Part shown: positions 9,501-16,748 of the stretch, piece by piece
How positions within the stretch are numbered: position 1 is the stretch's first letter
How the letters are laid out: each line of letters begins with the position of its first letter
Assembly (NCBI GenBank): GCA_910585435.1
Contig: CAJUEJ010000017.1
Location: forward strand, 15,019 to 79,018
Direction of reading: 5' to 3'
Length of the DNA stretch: 64,000 nucleotides
From: an uncultured Hungatella sp.
Lineage (GTDB): Bacteria; Bacillota; Clostridia; Lachnospirales; Lachnospiraceae
Translations under genes and position numbers: made by a program
Notes under the pieces: generated by a model
What the model was told of the DNA's origin: nothing
The model's database searches: none
What the model saw: the letters and a program-made list of their open reading frames with translations, nothing else

Positions 9501-9883
9501 AGATGAACAGGCAGGAGGCCCCGGAGGGACAGGCAGGCACCCAGGTAAGGATTTATTATCCGGACAGCACTCTGTATCATCAGGCAGGCTGGGATATTCA
9601 GGTGTCTGTCACAGAGGGAGAAAGGACGCGGGATTATTATCTGGAAGTAAAGACCCATACCCCCAAAAGCGTGCTGAAGAACACCTTGGCGCTGTCCGGT
9701 GAGCAGCTGAAGGCGGCGGCCAGGAACCGGGAACGGTATACGGTGCTTTCCGTGGTGTATAATCATAAAGGGCAGACAGGGGAGAAACTGACAGCATTTA
9801 CAGACCCTCTGAAGCTGATAGGGGAGGGGAAACTGGTGAGCCGGCAAAAAAGGTATCTGCTTTTGGCAGGGGAAGATTTTTGA
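6581..9883 (+). CDS. Hsp90-like (GHKL) ATPase with C-terminal DUF3883 / PD-(D/E)XK nuclease-like domain
   Basis: The N-terminal 200 residues form a sacsin/Hsp90-type ATP-binding fold. The N-box is ELFQNSRDAA (E45, N49), the adenine-binding segment is HNGKPF (75-80), and the glycine lid is GQFGTGFMT (103-111). A long helical middle follows, with an acidic coiled stretch at about 880-945. Near the C-terminus, D1005 in GWDIQV and E1022-V-K1024 in YYLEVKTH, followed by LSGEQLKAA, fit a DUF3883-type PD-(D/E)XK nuclease site. The start at 6581 has a ggagag ribosome site. Related ATPase-DUF3883 architectures occur in bacterial defence islands, and the neighbouring STAND and HTH genes fit that setting. 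The substrate is unknown. The domain calls are strong; the defence role is inference. Confidence 0.8.
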   Translation: MNYKTLIEQNIGTVYQAGIATKILQHMDRIRNVSDVSQARRWVMELFQNSRDAAYDDQPVKIQIELQENALCFSHNGKPFRVKDILSIINQVSSKNPGENTIGQFGTGFMTTYQLSEEVEIQGVLKDEGLPFKPFSIRMDRRGTTKEEILAGIFHTMEELKKADESEMGEEFVRDGFNTRFLYHLDNEESRRIADIGMTDLQETILYVLLFSEKIASVELIRYEEGTACRLLYERGEEQESGDGLKRLCIFRTVRKGDTWEQEPYYLVHLSEGDITLAAGWDKGDMKKLSQCLPRLFVDFPLIGAEQFPFPVVINCRRFRTNEPRSGITLVDNQASKDALVNKEIMDRAVELYQRFLHSLAVHGYGRLDYVVGIPLWKRDREISETWAREHLYEKLYGIVSREPVISTEHGAVAFENPEFYLVSGKDLEETAQVRRLLSVLKGIRIAVGEEDWNEAFAGYEPRDAKCLELGKVLGLAREFLAGRLEEDRMGPMAWCQSLYEAAMTNEGLAMAVRAGEIRIFPNQNPEDWKERRLFGIREIRRDPGIPEILKQVCDVLDRLDSSKGEEPLKIRDSLLHPAFDDRGLRELEDYDTIRMQNHIMARTNRKYPVRSFSIYQKTYEDAWKQAWLLLTACGEDDRLYQLCRPVYGEELPQRQPVEGNGYTGMWRNSCYEILIRILYKISNEKCMEQLCRELLPGWAREQVYEWLNGVYEKGMFYVGEANIRQICAFPNQMGEFLAPWELRRDETPGEELKEIAWEFADVHPECGVYRFALDRRICLEQGYGLSLLKEETVAFGIHRAVQQLLSGKNLSDAPAGHQEACTRLLGWIQEHIRQAEVYFPGFTREEEQMKLLTPKAAVRIQKKARDCQMILQELEAGTIEEAMRKLTEYKKEKERAESEAEEEDREDQRETLWDDMDWDEELDGIYGEVSDRRKGEILQEIGRSGERYAMEQVKEYFRKLGYEMRRETLEEIEMNRQEAPEGQAGTQVRIYYPDSTLYHQAGWDIQVSVTEGERTRDYYLEVKTHTPKSVLKNTLALSGEQLKAAARNRERYTVLSVVYNHKGQTGEKLTAFTDPLKLIGEGKLVSRQKRYLLLAGEDF

Positions 9884-10022
9884 GGAAAATGGGAGAATAG
9901 TTCCACAACCTTTTGGACGGGAAGCTGATATAATATACATGAGAGATGAAACAGAAAAGATTTCGCAGCAGTTTGGGAGGACGAAAAGGCGCGAAAGGGT
10001 GCTAAGTAAGGAGGATAAAAGT

Positions 10023-10730
10023 ATGGCGGAGAAAATGCTTGTGACCCAGGCTCTTGATGAGAGGGACCTTTTAAAGAAAAAGATTAACCAGAAGATTGAA
10101 AAACTTCAATGTGTGGATTACGCAAAGAATAATGAGGAAAAGGGCATTGACAGTAAAATGAGCCGGGAGGAGTTTGCCCAGGAGGCAAAGGCAGCGTATC
10201 AGCAGATTACAGACCTGATTGCCAGGTATCAGAGAATCGAGGCTGCGATTATCGCCTCCAATGCCGCTACGGTGATAAAGACTTCTTTTGGGGAATACAC
10301 GGTGGCAGCGGCCATCGCCCTGAGGAACCGGATGCGTGAGAAGAAAACGGATTCCCAGACCATATTGGGGAGAATGAGAGGGAACACGGAGGAGAAACGG
10401 GGGGATGGCTGTTTTGAGGAATACCTGGCAGACACCATCACCTATCAGTATTTAACTGCCAGGGAGTCGGCGGACAGCAAAAATAAAAACCTGGATGAGC
10501 AGGCGGAAAACATGCGTTTAAGCATTCTGGGAAAGGATTCCAAGGTAAAGGACGATAAGCCGCTGGCCGTGGTGGACACCTATATCAGCCAGAACCGGGC
10601 AGAGCTTATGGACCCTCTGGAGGCGATGAAAAAGGTGGAGGAGCTGCACATGAGAACCGCAACCCTTTTAAAGGAGATTGATACCCAGATAAAGATTTCC
10701 AACGCTACCACGTTGATTGCCATTGACTGA
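10023..10730 (+). CDS. Helical coiled-coil protein, possibly DIP1984/septicolysin-like
   Basis: A 235-residue soluble, mostly helical protein. The start at 10023 follows a strong taaggagg site, so an upstream in-frame ATG at 9939 is rejected. The pattern of an N-terminal helix with paired basic residues, then LIARYQRIEAAIIASNAAT with a conserved asparagine, resembles the DIP1984 family of small coiled-coil proteins, but the match is by eye. It lies 139 bp after the GHKL-nuclease gene on the same strand, so co-transcription is possible. No enzymatic motif, signal peptide or membrane segment is visible. Confidence 0.6.
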   Translation: MAEKMLVTQALDERDLLKKKINQKIEKLQCVDYAKNNEEKGIDSKMSREEFAQEAKAAYQQITDLIARYQRIEAAIIASNAATVIKTSFGEYTVAAAIALRNRMREKKTDSQTILGRMRGNTEEKRGDGCFEEYLADTITYQYLTARESADSKNKNLDEQAENMRLSILGKDSKVKDDKPLAVVDTYISQNRAELMDPLEAMKKVEELHMRTATLLKEIDTQIKISNATTLIAID

Positions 10731-10830
10731 GAAACGCTGCCTGCAATGCGAAAATCCCCCACTCAGCCTCCCTTGCATAGGGGGTAACTATGCAGATTAT
10801 GAGGATGAGACATTGTAAAATGTCGAAAGA

Positions 10831-10902
10831 CCTAAAGTAGCTCAGCAGGATAGAGCGTTCGCTTCAGAAGCGAAATGTCGCGAGTTCGAATCTCGTTTTA
10901 GG
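10831..10902 (+). tRNA. tRNA-like sequence, apparent CAG anticodon, possibly degenerate
   Basis: A cloverleaf can be drawn: acceptor cctaaag with ttttagg, D-stem gctc/gagc, a perfect anticodon stem ttcgc/gcgaa closing ttcagaa (anticodon cag at 10865-10867), and a T-loop ttcgaat. The T-stem or acceptor is one base out of register, there is no encoded CCA, and the short variable arm is unlike a normal leucine tRNA although CAG would read the leucine codon CUG. The D-arm looks like tRNA-Arg. It may be a pseudo-tRNA or a mobile-element attachment remnant. Confidence 0.5.
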
Positions 10903-10905
10903 CGC

Positions 10906-11235
10906 AAAGGATGAAGGGAAACTGTGAAGGATAATAAGAGAACGATTTAACATGGAATCTTAAATGATTTTTGACTTGTCAGGAGAACCGGAAACAGGAA
11001 AGGATTACGCAGGTATCGCCGTCTGGCAGATACCGAAATCCATGACAAAGGTTATGTGCGGCAGGCTGATTGACACGGGAACAACCTCATGGCTGCATTG
11101 CAGGCAGTGTTTGAAGAAAGAAAAGGAAACAGGATTGGAAGGATAAGAATCTGGGGTTACAAAACAAAGGGAAAATGTAAAATGTTTGCTGAGACTGAAA
11201 GAAATGGTCAGGAAAAGAAAAACGAAATTTTACAT
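10906..11235. other. Intergenic stretch without a credible gene
   Basis: Between the tRNA-like sequence and the terminator at 11236 I see only short open frames without ribosome sites (a 60-codon one at 10964 is the longest). It may hold decayed coding DNA, but nothing can be identified. Confidence 0.4.
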
Positions 11236-11274
11236 AAAAGAGAGGTTTTCGCAATGTAGGAAAATCTCTCTTTT
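11236..11274 (+). terminator. Stem-loop terminator
   Basis: The sequence aaaagagaggtttt pairs with aaaatctctctttt across a loop of about 11 bases and runs into ttttcttt. It ends whatever is transcribed from the 10 kb region. The tataat at 11278-11283 just after it could be the -10 box of the next gene. Confidence 0.6.
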
Positions 11275-11308
11275 CTTTATAATAGATGACAGAAAGGAGC
11301 AAAGGTAA

Positions 11309-11674
11309 ATGGAACATCAAAAAAGAAAAAAGGTGGGGAAAAGAGGTTTTCCCGTGAATACTTCAAAATTGATGGAGGCTATCGGAAGGAAGGGGGTGTC
11401 CCTTGAGGCGCTGGCAAAGCAGGCGGATATCGACCGGTCTACCATCTATCATCTTCAGACAGGAAAGAATGCAAGCCCGGAGGTTTTGAGGAATCTTTCC
11501 TGCTGTCTGGGGATAGGGATAGAGGAACTGCTCAGGAACCCGGGGGACATCTGGAGGCTGAAGCGAAAAATCGTGGAGGACCATGTGGGCCGGGCGGACA
11601 GGGATGAGGTTGAGACCATTTGGAATCTGATAAAGGACAAATTTACGGCTTGCGAAACGCCTGATTGTTTTTAA
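11309..11674 (+). CDS. XRE-family transcriptional regulator
   Basis: A small (121 aa) DNA-binding protein. Residues about 19-75 form a Cro/C1-type helix-turn-helix (SLEALAKQADIDRSTIYHLQ as helices 2-3, then GIGIEELL). The C-terminal 40 residues are helical and may dimerise. An aaaggagc site precedes the start. Its last 32 bp overlap the convergent phosphoesterase gene. The target is unknown; lone XRE regulators often control an adjacent accessory locus. Confidence 0.8.
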   Translation: MEHQKRKKVGKRGFPVNTSKLMEAIGRKGVSLEALAKQADIDRSTIYHLQTGKNASPEVLRNLSCCLGIGIEELLRNPGDIWRLKRKIVEDHVGRADRDEVETIWNLIKDKFTACETPDCF

Positions 11675-12179
11675 TCAGTTCGGCCAGGGTGACGGGCATG
11701 TAATGGTTGAGCATGCAGCCGGCATTGAGAGGGCCGGTTTTGCCGCACATAATCTGGAAGGTGTCGTCTTTCCGGTTGTGAATGTGGCCGTAAATATGCA
11801 GATGTCCCTTCCGGTATCCGTTCCACTCGCAGATGGGGAAATGGCACAGACAGATTTGATTTTTTCCGTCTGTTACATGGCACATTTTTTCAATGGATTC
11901 AAAATAACTGACGGCAGCGCTGTTGTCCAGCAGGGCCTGGTCGTGATTGCCGATGAGCAGATGCTTTTTTCCTTGGAGCTGCTGTAGATACCATTCTGCA
12001 GGGCGAGTGTTCCGGTAGGCAAAGTCGCCGACGATGTAGACGGTATCGTCCGGCTGGACACGGCTGTTCCAGAGATGTATCAGGGTGTAATCCATCTCGG
12101 AGACGGAACGGAAGGGGCGGTTGTCAAATCGTATTACGTTTTCGTGGCCGAAATGCAGGTCGGAAGTGTAGAATATCAT
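11643..12179 (-). CDS. Calcineurin-like metallophosphoesterase
   Basis: A 178-residue cytoplasmic hydrolase with the full metal-binding set: DLHFGH at the N-terminus, VGDFAYR in the middle, LLIGNHD, and the C-terminal CHFPI and GHIHNR histidines. This spacing is typical of the small YfcE/MPE family acting on phosphodiesters, but no substrate can be assigned. It is transcribed toward the XRE regulator and overlaps it by 32 bp at the 3' ends. A second, unrelated-looking phosphoesterase lies at 15786. Confidence 0.85.
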   Translation of the reverse strand: MIFYTSDLHFGHENVIRFDNRPFRSVSEMDYTLIHLWNSRVQPDDTVYIVGDFAYRNTRPAEWYLQQLQGKKHLLIGNHDQALLDNSAAVSYFESIEKMCHVTDGKNQICLCHFPICEWNGYRKGHLHIYGHIHNRKDDTFQIMCGKTGPLNAGCMLNHYMPVTLAELIKNNQAFRKP

Positions 12180-12357
12180 GAGTGTTCTCCTTTCGAATTG
12201 GCGGTGCTGTGTGGAGGGAGGGCAGTGGGTTTATTTCATGAATTATAATATTTTTTATAGTGTAATGCAATAGAAAGGGGGATTGTATGGCGTGGAAGAT
12301 GAAGGGGAGGTTCACTGTTTAGGTGGGGCTGCGCAGTTGTTGTGAACGCATGTGAAA

Positions 12358-12656
12358 CAATGTTAGTTAAAGATTTGCTGTTTGAGAAATCGTGAAAGGT
12401 CCGCCCGACGAGAGAATGATATTGTTTCTCCCGGGCACGCTCTCGCTACGTGAAGAGCGTAGCGGTACATAAGGCGCTAAAAGACAGCGCCTTATGTACC
12501 GCTATGTTGCTAAGTGCCAGTGGCACTTGTTTAGCAACGACCGGAGCGGAGACCTTCACGTAGCGAGAGCGTGCCCAGGAGAATACAATATAAGTCCCTC
12601 TCACGGCGGACCTTTCACGATTTCTCAAAAAGCAAAATTTTAACTAAATGACATTG
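12358..12656. repeat. Family C long-hairpin element, copy 2 (299 bp)
   Basis: An almost complete palindrome. The left ttagttaaag...tttgagaaatcgtgaaagg is mirrored at the right, including a perfect 25-bp match around tgagaaatcgtgaaagg. The next segment, cacgctctcgctacgtgaag, is mirrored at about 12552-12571. The core gcggtacataaggcgc...gcgccttatgtaccgc is a separate perfect hairpin. Ends are caatg/cattg. No coding potential. Confidence 0.8.
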
Positions 12657-12690
12657 CACATGAACAGTAATGAATGGGAGGTTCACAGAG

Positions 12691-13431
12691 ATGTTTGAGT
12701 TGAAAAGATGGAAGCTTGATTCCTGCACCGGGACATTGCAGGAAGGTGATAGAGAAGCGGCGGCTGCTGTGATTGCCAGAGGAAAGTGTTATGGAAATCC
12801 GCGGTTTCCTGAGGGCCGCAGTATCCACACATCGGCTGTGGTAAAGGCAGAGCTCTCAATGGAATCGGAACAGATTATATTAACTACCTATTCCGGAAGT
12901 CAATACAGACTGGACTTTGGGGAGATGGATGGGGAAGTATATGAATCCACAAGGAAGAATGCAGTCTGCCTGGGACTGGAGACGGCTGTGGAGAGATGTC
13001 TTCGGCTCTGGCAGCAGAAACAGGAAAAGACCAGGAAATGGCTGTCAGGGCTCCTGAGGCCATGTGAATTGTATGTAAAAATCAATGAGGACCTGAGGGT
13101 GGAGGAAGCGTTTTACCGGACGGAACAGGGGGAGGTGGTAAAGGCGGCGGCAGGCTGTCATATAGGGATGTTTATGGACAGTGTTATTGTGGGAGGCTGG
13201 GAAGGAATTCCTGGGAAATATCCCTATGGCTGGAGATATATGATTGATGGCAGCCATATTTCCTGCTATCAGTGGAATGGGCTGCTGGATGCAGTCAGGA
13301 TTTTTAATGAAGGAAAAGATTTTGTCTTGGAGGATTCGGGAAGGGAAGTTCTCTGTAAGTCAAATGAGCTTACTACAGTAACCCTCCAGGGGATGCACAC
13401 GGAATGCGAAAACGGTATTCCGGCGCCGTAA
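12691..13431 (+). CDS. Hypothetical protein, 246 aa
   Basis: I do not recognise this family. The start at 12691 follows a gggagg site 9 nt upstream; an in-frame ATG at 12670 lies before that site. The protein has no signal peptide or membrane segment. Visible blocks are GKCYGNPRFPEGRSIHTS near residue 40, a region resembling a beta-rich domain, and CYQWNGLLDAVRIFNEGKDF near 205. It heads a same-strand run of five genes to 16529 that ends in a phosphoesterase. The family C hairpin lies just upstream and may contain or replace its promoter. Confidence 0.65.
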   Translation: MFELKRWKLDSCTGTLQEGDREAAAAVIARGKCYGNPRFPEGRSIHTSAVVKAELSMESEQIILTTYSGSQYRLDFGEMDGEVYESTRKNAVCLGLETAVERCLRLWQQKQEKTRKWLSGLLRPCELYVKINEDLRVEEAFYRTEQGEVVKAAAGCHIGMFMDSVIVGGWEGIPGKYPYGWRYMIDGSHISCYQWNGLLDAVRIFNEGKDFVLEDSGREVLCKSNELTTVTLQGMHTECENGIPAP

Positions 13432-13452
13432 GGTCAGTGCAGCAAGTATGCA

Positions 13453-13483
13453 GTAACAGTTCAAGGGTTATCTGAACTGCTAC
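13453..13483. repeat. REP-like palindrome family F, copy 2
   Basis: gtaacagttca, a nine-base loop agggttatc, then tgaactgctac form a hairpin. The flanks gtatgca/cagtatgc extend it. It may also act as a transcription attenuator between its neighbours. This is the best-formed copy of the family. Confidence 0.7.
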
Positions 13484-13558
13484 AGTATGCAGACCTGCAA
13501 TAAAAATTCGAGGCTTTTTTGCAGGCAGAGATTTGAATAATAGAAGGAGGATAAGAAC

Positions 13559-13900
13559 ATGAAGGAAAGGATTTACGGTTATTTTACGAAGGGAGAGACA
13601 GAGGGGGAGTATGAGGTTACAGTTGTGCTGCCCACTGCATATGCGGAGTTTTTTGGTGTGGAGAGCCAGTGGGAGCTGGTGCTGGAGGGGGATAATCAGG
13701 ATTTGAGATGGGCGGCTGTCCAAGAAATCGAGGAACAGGCAGAGGAGGATACGGTGGGAGAACTGTACGACAGCTTCTGTGCCTACCTGGAGGATGAGGC
13801 CAACTGGGAAGGGGATGTGACAGAGGGAGTGGTTTATGAGGGAATGGAGGCAGTGCAGAGAGTTTTGATGGGGATGGGCATGGGAGCCTGGCTTCAGTAA
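13559..13900 (+). CDS. Small acidic hypothetical protein, 113 aa
   Basis: Unrecognised. A strongly acidic soluble protein with a good agaaggagg site. The N-terminal half looks like beta strands (GYFTKGETEGEYEVTVVLPT) and the C-terminal half like helices ending in GMEAVQRVLMGMGMGAWLQ. It sits 32 bp before the DUF7448 gene and is probably co-transcribed with it. Small acidic proteins in such runs are often immunity-like, but nothing specific shows this. Confidence 0.6.
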   Translation: MKERIYGYFTKGETEGEYEVTVVLPTAYAEFFGVESQWELVLEGDNQDLRWAAVQEIEEQAEEDTVGELYDSFCAYLEDEANWEGDVTEGVVYEGMEAVQRVLMGMGMGAWLQ

Positions 13901-13932
13901 GATGTACCGGAAGCTGAGACTGGAGGTTTGTT

Positions 13933-14712
13933 ATGAAGAGGGAGATGGATTATAATGTGGAGGCCTATGACTGGTGTGTTCCATTGTCAGAGCTGGTGGG
14001 GAAAACCATTGTAAAGCTGGAGCAGGTGAATGACTGGAGAGAGCTTCGGTTCTTCTGCTCGGACGGAACAGTCTATGCCCTCCATCATTTTCAGGACTGC
14101 TGTGAAAATGTGTATCTGGAGGATGTAAACGGAGAGCTTTCCTGGCTTTTGGATACCCCCATCCTTATGGCGGATGAGGCCCAGGGGGAGACGGGAATGG
14201 AAGAGGAGTATGGTACGGAGTACCGGTGGACATTCTATCGGTTTGCCACCAGAAAGGGGTACGTGGACCTGCGTTTTTTGGGACTTAGCAATGGTTACTA
14301 CTCGGAACGGATGGATTTTATCCGGATTCCGGAGGAACTGGTGACGCAGTGGGGCTGGATTCAGGCACAGCAGCCCCAGTGTGCCAAAACCGGAGGGGAG
14401 GAGGAAGACCAGGTTGTGTGTTTGTTCTGCAGACAGGAAAACAGACTTAAGATTCTGGTTCCCAGATGGGCCAGGGAGTATGGCTTCTGGCTGGAATATG
14501 ATATTGACGGGGAGGATATCGTGGGGGAAGAGGGGGCTGGCTGGGAGAAGGTGTATCCTATGCTGAAGGAATGGCTGGAGAAGGCGTTTTTCCCGGTGGA
14601 AAGCCGGGAACTGATTCGGGATGCAGAGAGGCGTGAAGCGTTTCTGACGAGAATCAAAGGCTGCGGATGCAAAATAGCCTGTGTCGACGAAGAGGACTGG
14701 GAGAAGCTATAA
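13933..14712 (+). CDS. DUF7448 domain-containing protein
   Basis: Residues about 18-125 match the DUF7448 pattern: GKTIVKLEQV, then FFCSDGTVYALHHFQDCCE with the DCC motif, a segment ending in LLDTPILMADE, and WTFYRFATRKGYVDLRFLG followed by SNGYYSE. The C-terminal 130 residues are not recognised. No function is established for the domain, which is common as single small genes in Firmicutes and phage-like regions. It starts 32 bp after the preceding gene, with weak ribosome-site support (ggaggtttgtt). Confidence 0.8.
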   Translation: MKREMDYNVEAYDWCVPLSELVGKTIVKLEQVNDWRELRFFCSDGTVYALHHFQDCCENVYLEDVNGELSWLLDTPILMADEAQGETGMEEEYGTEYRWTFYRFATRKGYVDLRFLGLSNGYYSERMDFIRIPEELVTQWGWIQAQQPQCAKTGGEEEDQVVCLFCRQENRLKILVPRWAREYGFWLEYDIDGEDIVGEEGAGWEKVYPMLKEWLEKAFFPVESRELIRDAERREAFLTRIKGCGCKIACVDEEDWEKL

Positions 14713-14745
14713 AGCCAAAGATTGAAGCATTGGGAGGGAAGAATC

Positions 14746-15789
14746 ATGCTGAGGGAAGAACTTGGGGTTTGTCTGGAGGATTGGAAGGTCTGCCTGGAGG
14801 AAGAGGTGGACAATGGCCAGGTGCTTATGCGGATTACAGGCCGGGATGTAAAGGAAAACTGGATTCGGTCGTCTCCAGTGAAGGATGTTTTTTTGACCTT
14901 TTACGGCTGGCAGGTAATTACAGAGCAGGCAGCTGCGGAGCAAGTAACCGCGGAACAGGCAACCATAGAGCAGGCAACCATAGAGCAGGCAACCATAGAG
15001 CAGGCAATCACAGAGCAGGCGACCGTGGAAAATCCGGCCCGGACCTGGCTGTTAAGGCCTGACAACGAAAGAATCCGGGGAGAGAGGGGGCTTTGGGGAA
15101 GCTTAAGGGAGCAATGGTTTTCCCTGGCACAGCGGCTGCCGGGGAAGCTTAGGCTGTTTGCCTGTCTGTGGGAGGATCCGCCGGGATTATTTTGGGAAGA
15201 CAGGGAGGAGGACAGAGAAAATCTGGAGGACTGGAGCAGGAAGTATGGGATTGAGATGGATTTTCAGACGCTGTACCTGTATACTATCTGTATAGATAAA
15301 AGCCGGAGGGAACGGGGAGAGTACAACATGCAGAAGCGGTGGGAATGGAAGAAGAAAGGCGGTTTTTTCCTGTGTCTCAATGACGACCGTGCCTATTGCT
15401 TTGAGGATCTGCTGACAAATGAAAAGGCGGTGTGGACGGAGTGGTGCTATATTTCTCAGGAGATTACGGGGAAGGGGCCGTCTCTCATCCATGTCCGGGC
15501 AAACTATGAATGCAATGGTTCTCCATGGATGGTGTATCTGACCGTCTCTTACCGTTTGCTTGAGAGAGACAGGATAGAGTTGGTGAAAGCCTCCTGCCGT
15601 TTCTGTCTGCGGGAAAAGGTTATCCATTATTGGACCCGGGAAGAGAAGCGGCTTCCGGACTGGTTTTTGAACAGGGAGATTTACCTTTGTAATGCCGGGA
15701 CGGAAATTCTGCATATAAGTGGGGCCTTCGGGGAGACGGCTCTGCATCCGGGGAAGGAGCTGCTTATAAAAATGGAGGACAGCCTATGA
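14746..15789 (+). CDS. Hypothetical protein with EQATI repeats, 347 aa
   Basis: Unrecognised. ATG 14746 follows gggaggg at 8 nt, so I prefer it to 14722. Residues about 58-95 are a tandem TIEQA repeat encoded by a 15-bp minisatellite. Downstream regions are rich in tryptophan and aromatic residues (WKKKGGFFLCLNDDRAYCF; RANYECNGSPWMVYLTVSY) and look like a beta-rich domain. No signal peptide. The stop overlaps the start of the phosphoesterase gene in an ATGA, which argues for translational coupling. Confidence 0.65.
   Translation: MLREELGVCLEDWKVCLEEEVDNGQVLMRITGRDVKENWIRSSPVKDVFLTFYGWQVITEQAAAEQVTAEQATIEQATIEQATIEQAITEQATVENPARTWLLRPDNERIRGERGLWGSLREQWFSLAQRLPGKLRLFACLWEDPPGLFWEDREEDRENLEDWSRKYGIEMDFQTLYLYTICIDKSRRERGEYNMQKRWEWKKKGGFFLCLNDDRAYCFEDLLTNEKAVWTEWCYISQEITGKGPSLIHVRANYECNGSPWMVYLTVSYRLLERDRIELVKASCRFCLREKVIHYWTREEKRLPDWFLNREIYLCNAGTEILHISGAFGETALHPGKELLIKMEDSL
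14917..15030 (+). repeat. 15-bp coding minisatellite
   Basis: About 7-8 copies of a 15-bp unit (consensus accatagagcaggca) encode TIEQA. The central copies are identical and the outer ones diverged, a pattern expected from slipped-strand or recombinational expansion. The frame is kept. Confidence 0.85.
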
Positions 15790-16529
15790 TTTTTGTGACA
15801 GGGGATTGCCATGGGGAGTACAGAAGATTTTCTGCCAGGATGTTTCCCTGGCAGAAGGAGATGGACCGCAGGGATCTGGTGATTGTGGCAGGGGATTTCG
15901 GATACTGGGACCGTTCCGCGGAGCAGGAGTACTGGCTGAACTGGCTGGAGGAGAAGGATTTTATGGTTGGGTTTGTGGACGGGAATCACGAGAACTATGA
16001 TATGCTGGCAGAGCTTCCGGTGGAATCCTGGAACGGCGGAAAGGTTCAGTTTATCCGGAAAAATGTACTCCATCTGATGCGTGGACAGATGTACCGGATT
16101 CAGGGGAAACAGTTCTTTACCTTTGGAGGCGCAAGATCCCATGATATCCGGGACGGGATTCTGGAGAGGGATGACCCGGACCTTCGGGGGAAGGTTCAGG
16201 CTTTGGAGAGAGTGGGAGGCCTGTACCGGATTAACCATCTGTCATGGTGGAAGGAGGAGATGCCGGACAGGGAAGAGTATGAAGAAGGAAGGCGGTGCAT
16301 GGAGGAGCATGGGTGGGCCTGTGACTACATTATCAGCCACTGCGCGCCCTCCAGTATTCAGGCGGTATTTTCCTTGGGAGAGTATGAGCCGGATAAACTG
16401 ACAGGGTATCTGGAAGGGATTCGTGGGAAATGCCGCTACAAAACATGGTTTTTCGGACATTATCACAGGGATGAGCAGGTGGATATACAGCACAGGATGC
16501 TGTACCATGATATTCTGCGGATTGTGTGA
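15786..16529 (+). CDS. Metallophosphoesterase
   Basis: A 247-residue calcineurin-fold hydrolase. Metal ligands are visible in order: GDCHGEY (residues 6-12), AGDFGYW, GNHENYD, ISHCAPSS and FFGHYHRD. The family hydrolyses phosphomonoesters or phosphodiesters with two divalent metals; the substrate here is unknown. It overlaps the preceding gene by 4 bp (ATGA) and so belongs to that transcription unit. It is longer than the 178-residue phosphoesterase at 11643, so it is not a recent duplicate. Confidence 0.85.
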   Translation: MIFVTGDCHGEYRRFSARMFPWQKEMDRRDLVIVAGDFGYWDRSAEQEYWLNWLEEKDFMVGFVDGNHENYDMLAELPVESWNGGKVQFIRKNVLHLMRGQMYRIQGKQFFTFGGARSHDIRDGILERDDPDLRGKVQALERVGGLYRINHLSWWKEEMPDREEYEEGRRCMEEHGWACDYIISHCAPSSIQAVFSLGEYEPDKLTGYLEGIRGKCRYKTWFFGHYHRDEQVDIQHRMLYHDILRIV

Positions 16530-16748
16530 AGACGGATACATACAAGACGGATACGTACAAGGAGCGACCTGGACAGAGGAGGTTTCCATATACGCCTTTC
16601 TATGAGCAGCATTTATGGGAGCCCTTGCCATTCGGAATGGTGGATGGTAAAATAGGGGGAGGGGAGAGGAGATGGGAGTGGGGAGAAATCCGGCTTCTTT
16701 GACAGAGGAACAGAATAAATGGGAAATGGAGAGAGGAGGAGACAGGGG

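Noticed and set aside
9939..10022. Upstream start for the coiled-coil protein
   Set aside because: ATG 9939 has no ribosome site, whereas ATG 10023 follows taaggagg.
10964..11146. 60-codon open frame after the tRNA-like sequence
   Set aside because: No ribosome site, no recognisable family; left as intergenic.
14917..15030. Diversity-generating retroelement variable region
   Set aside because: No reverse transcriptase or template repeat; changes are typical tandem repeat drift.
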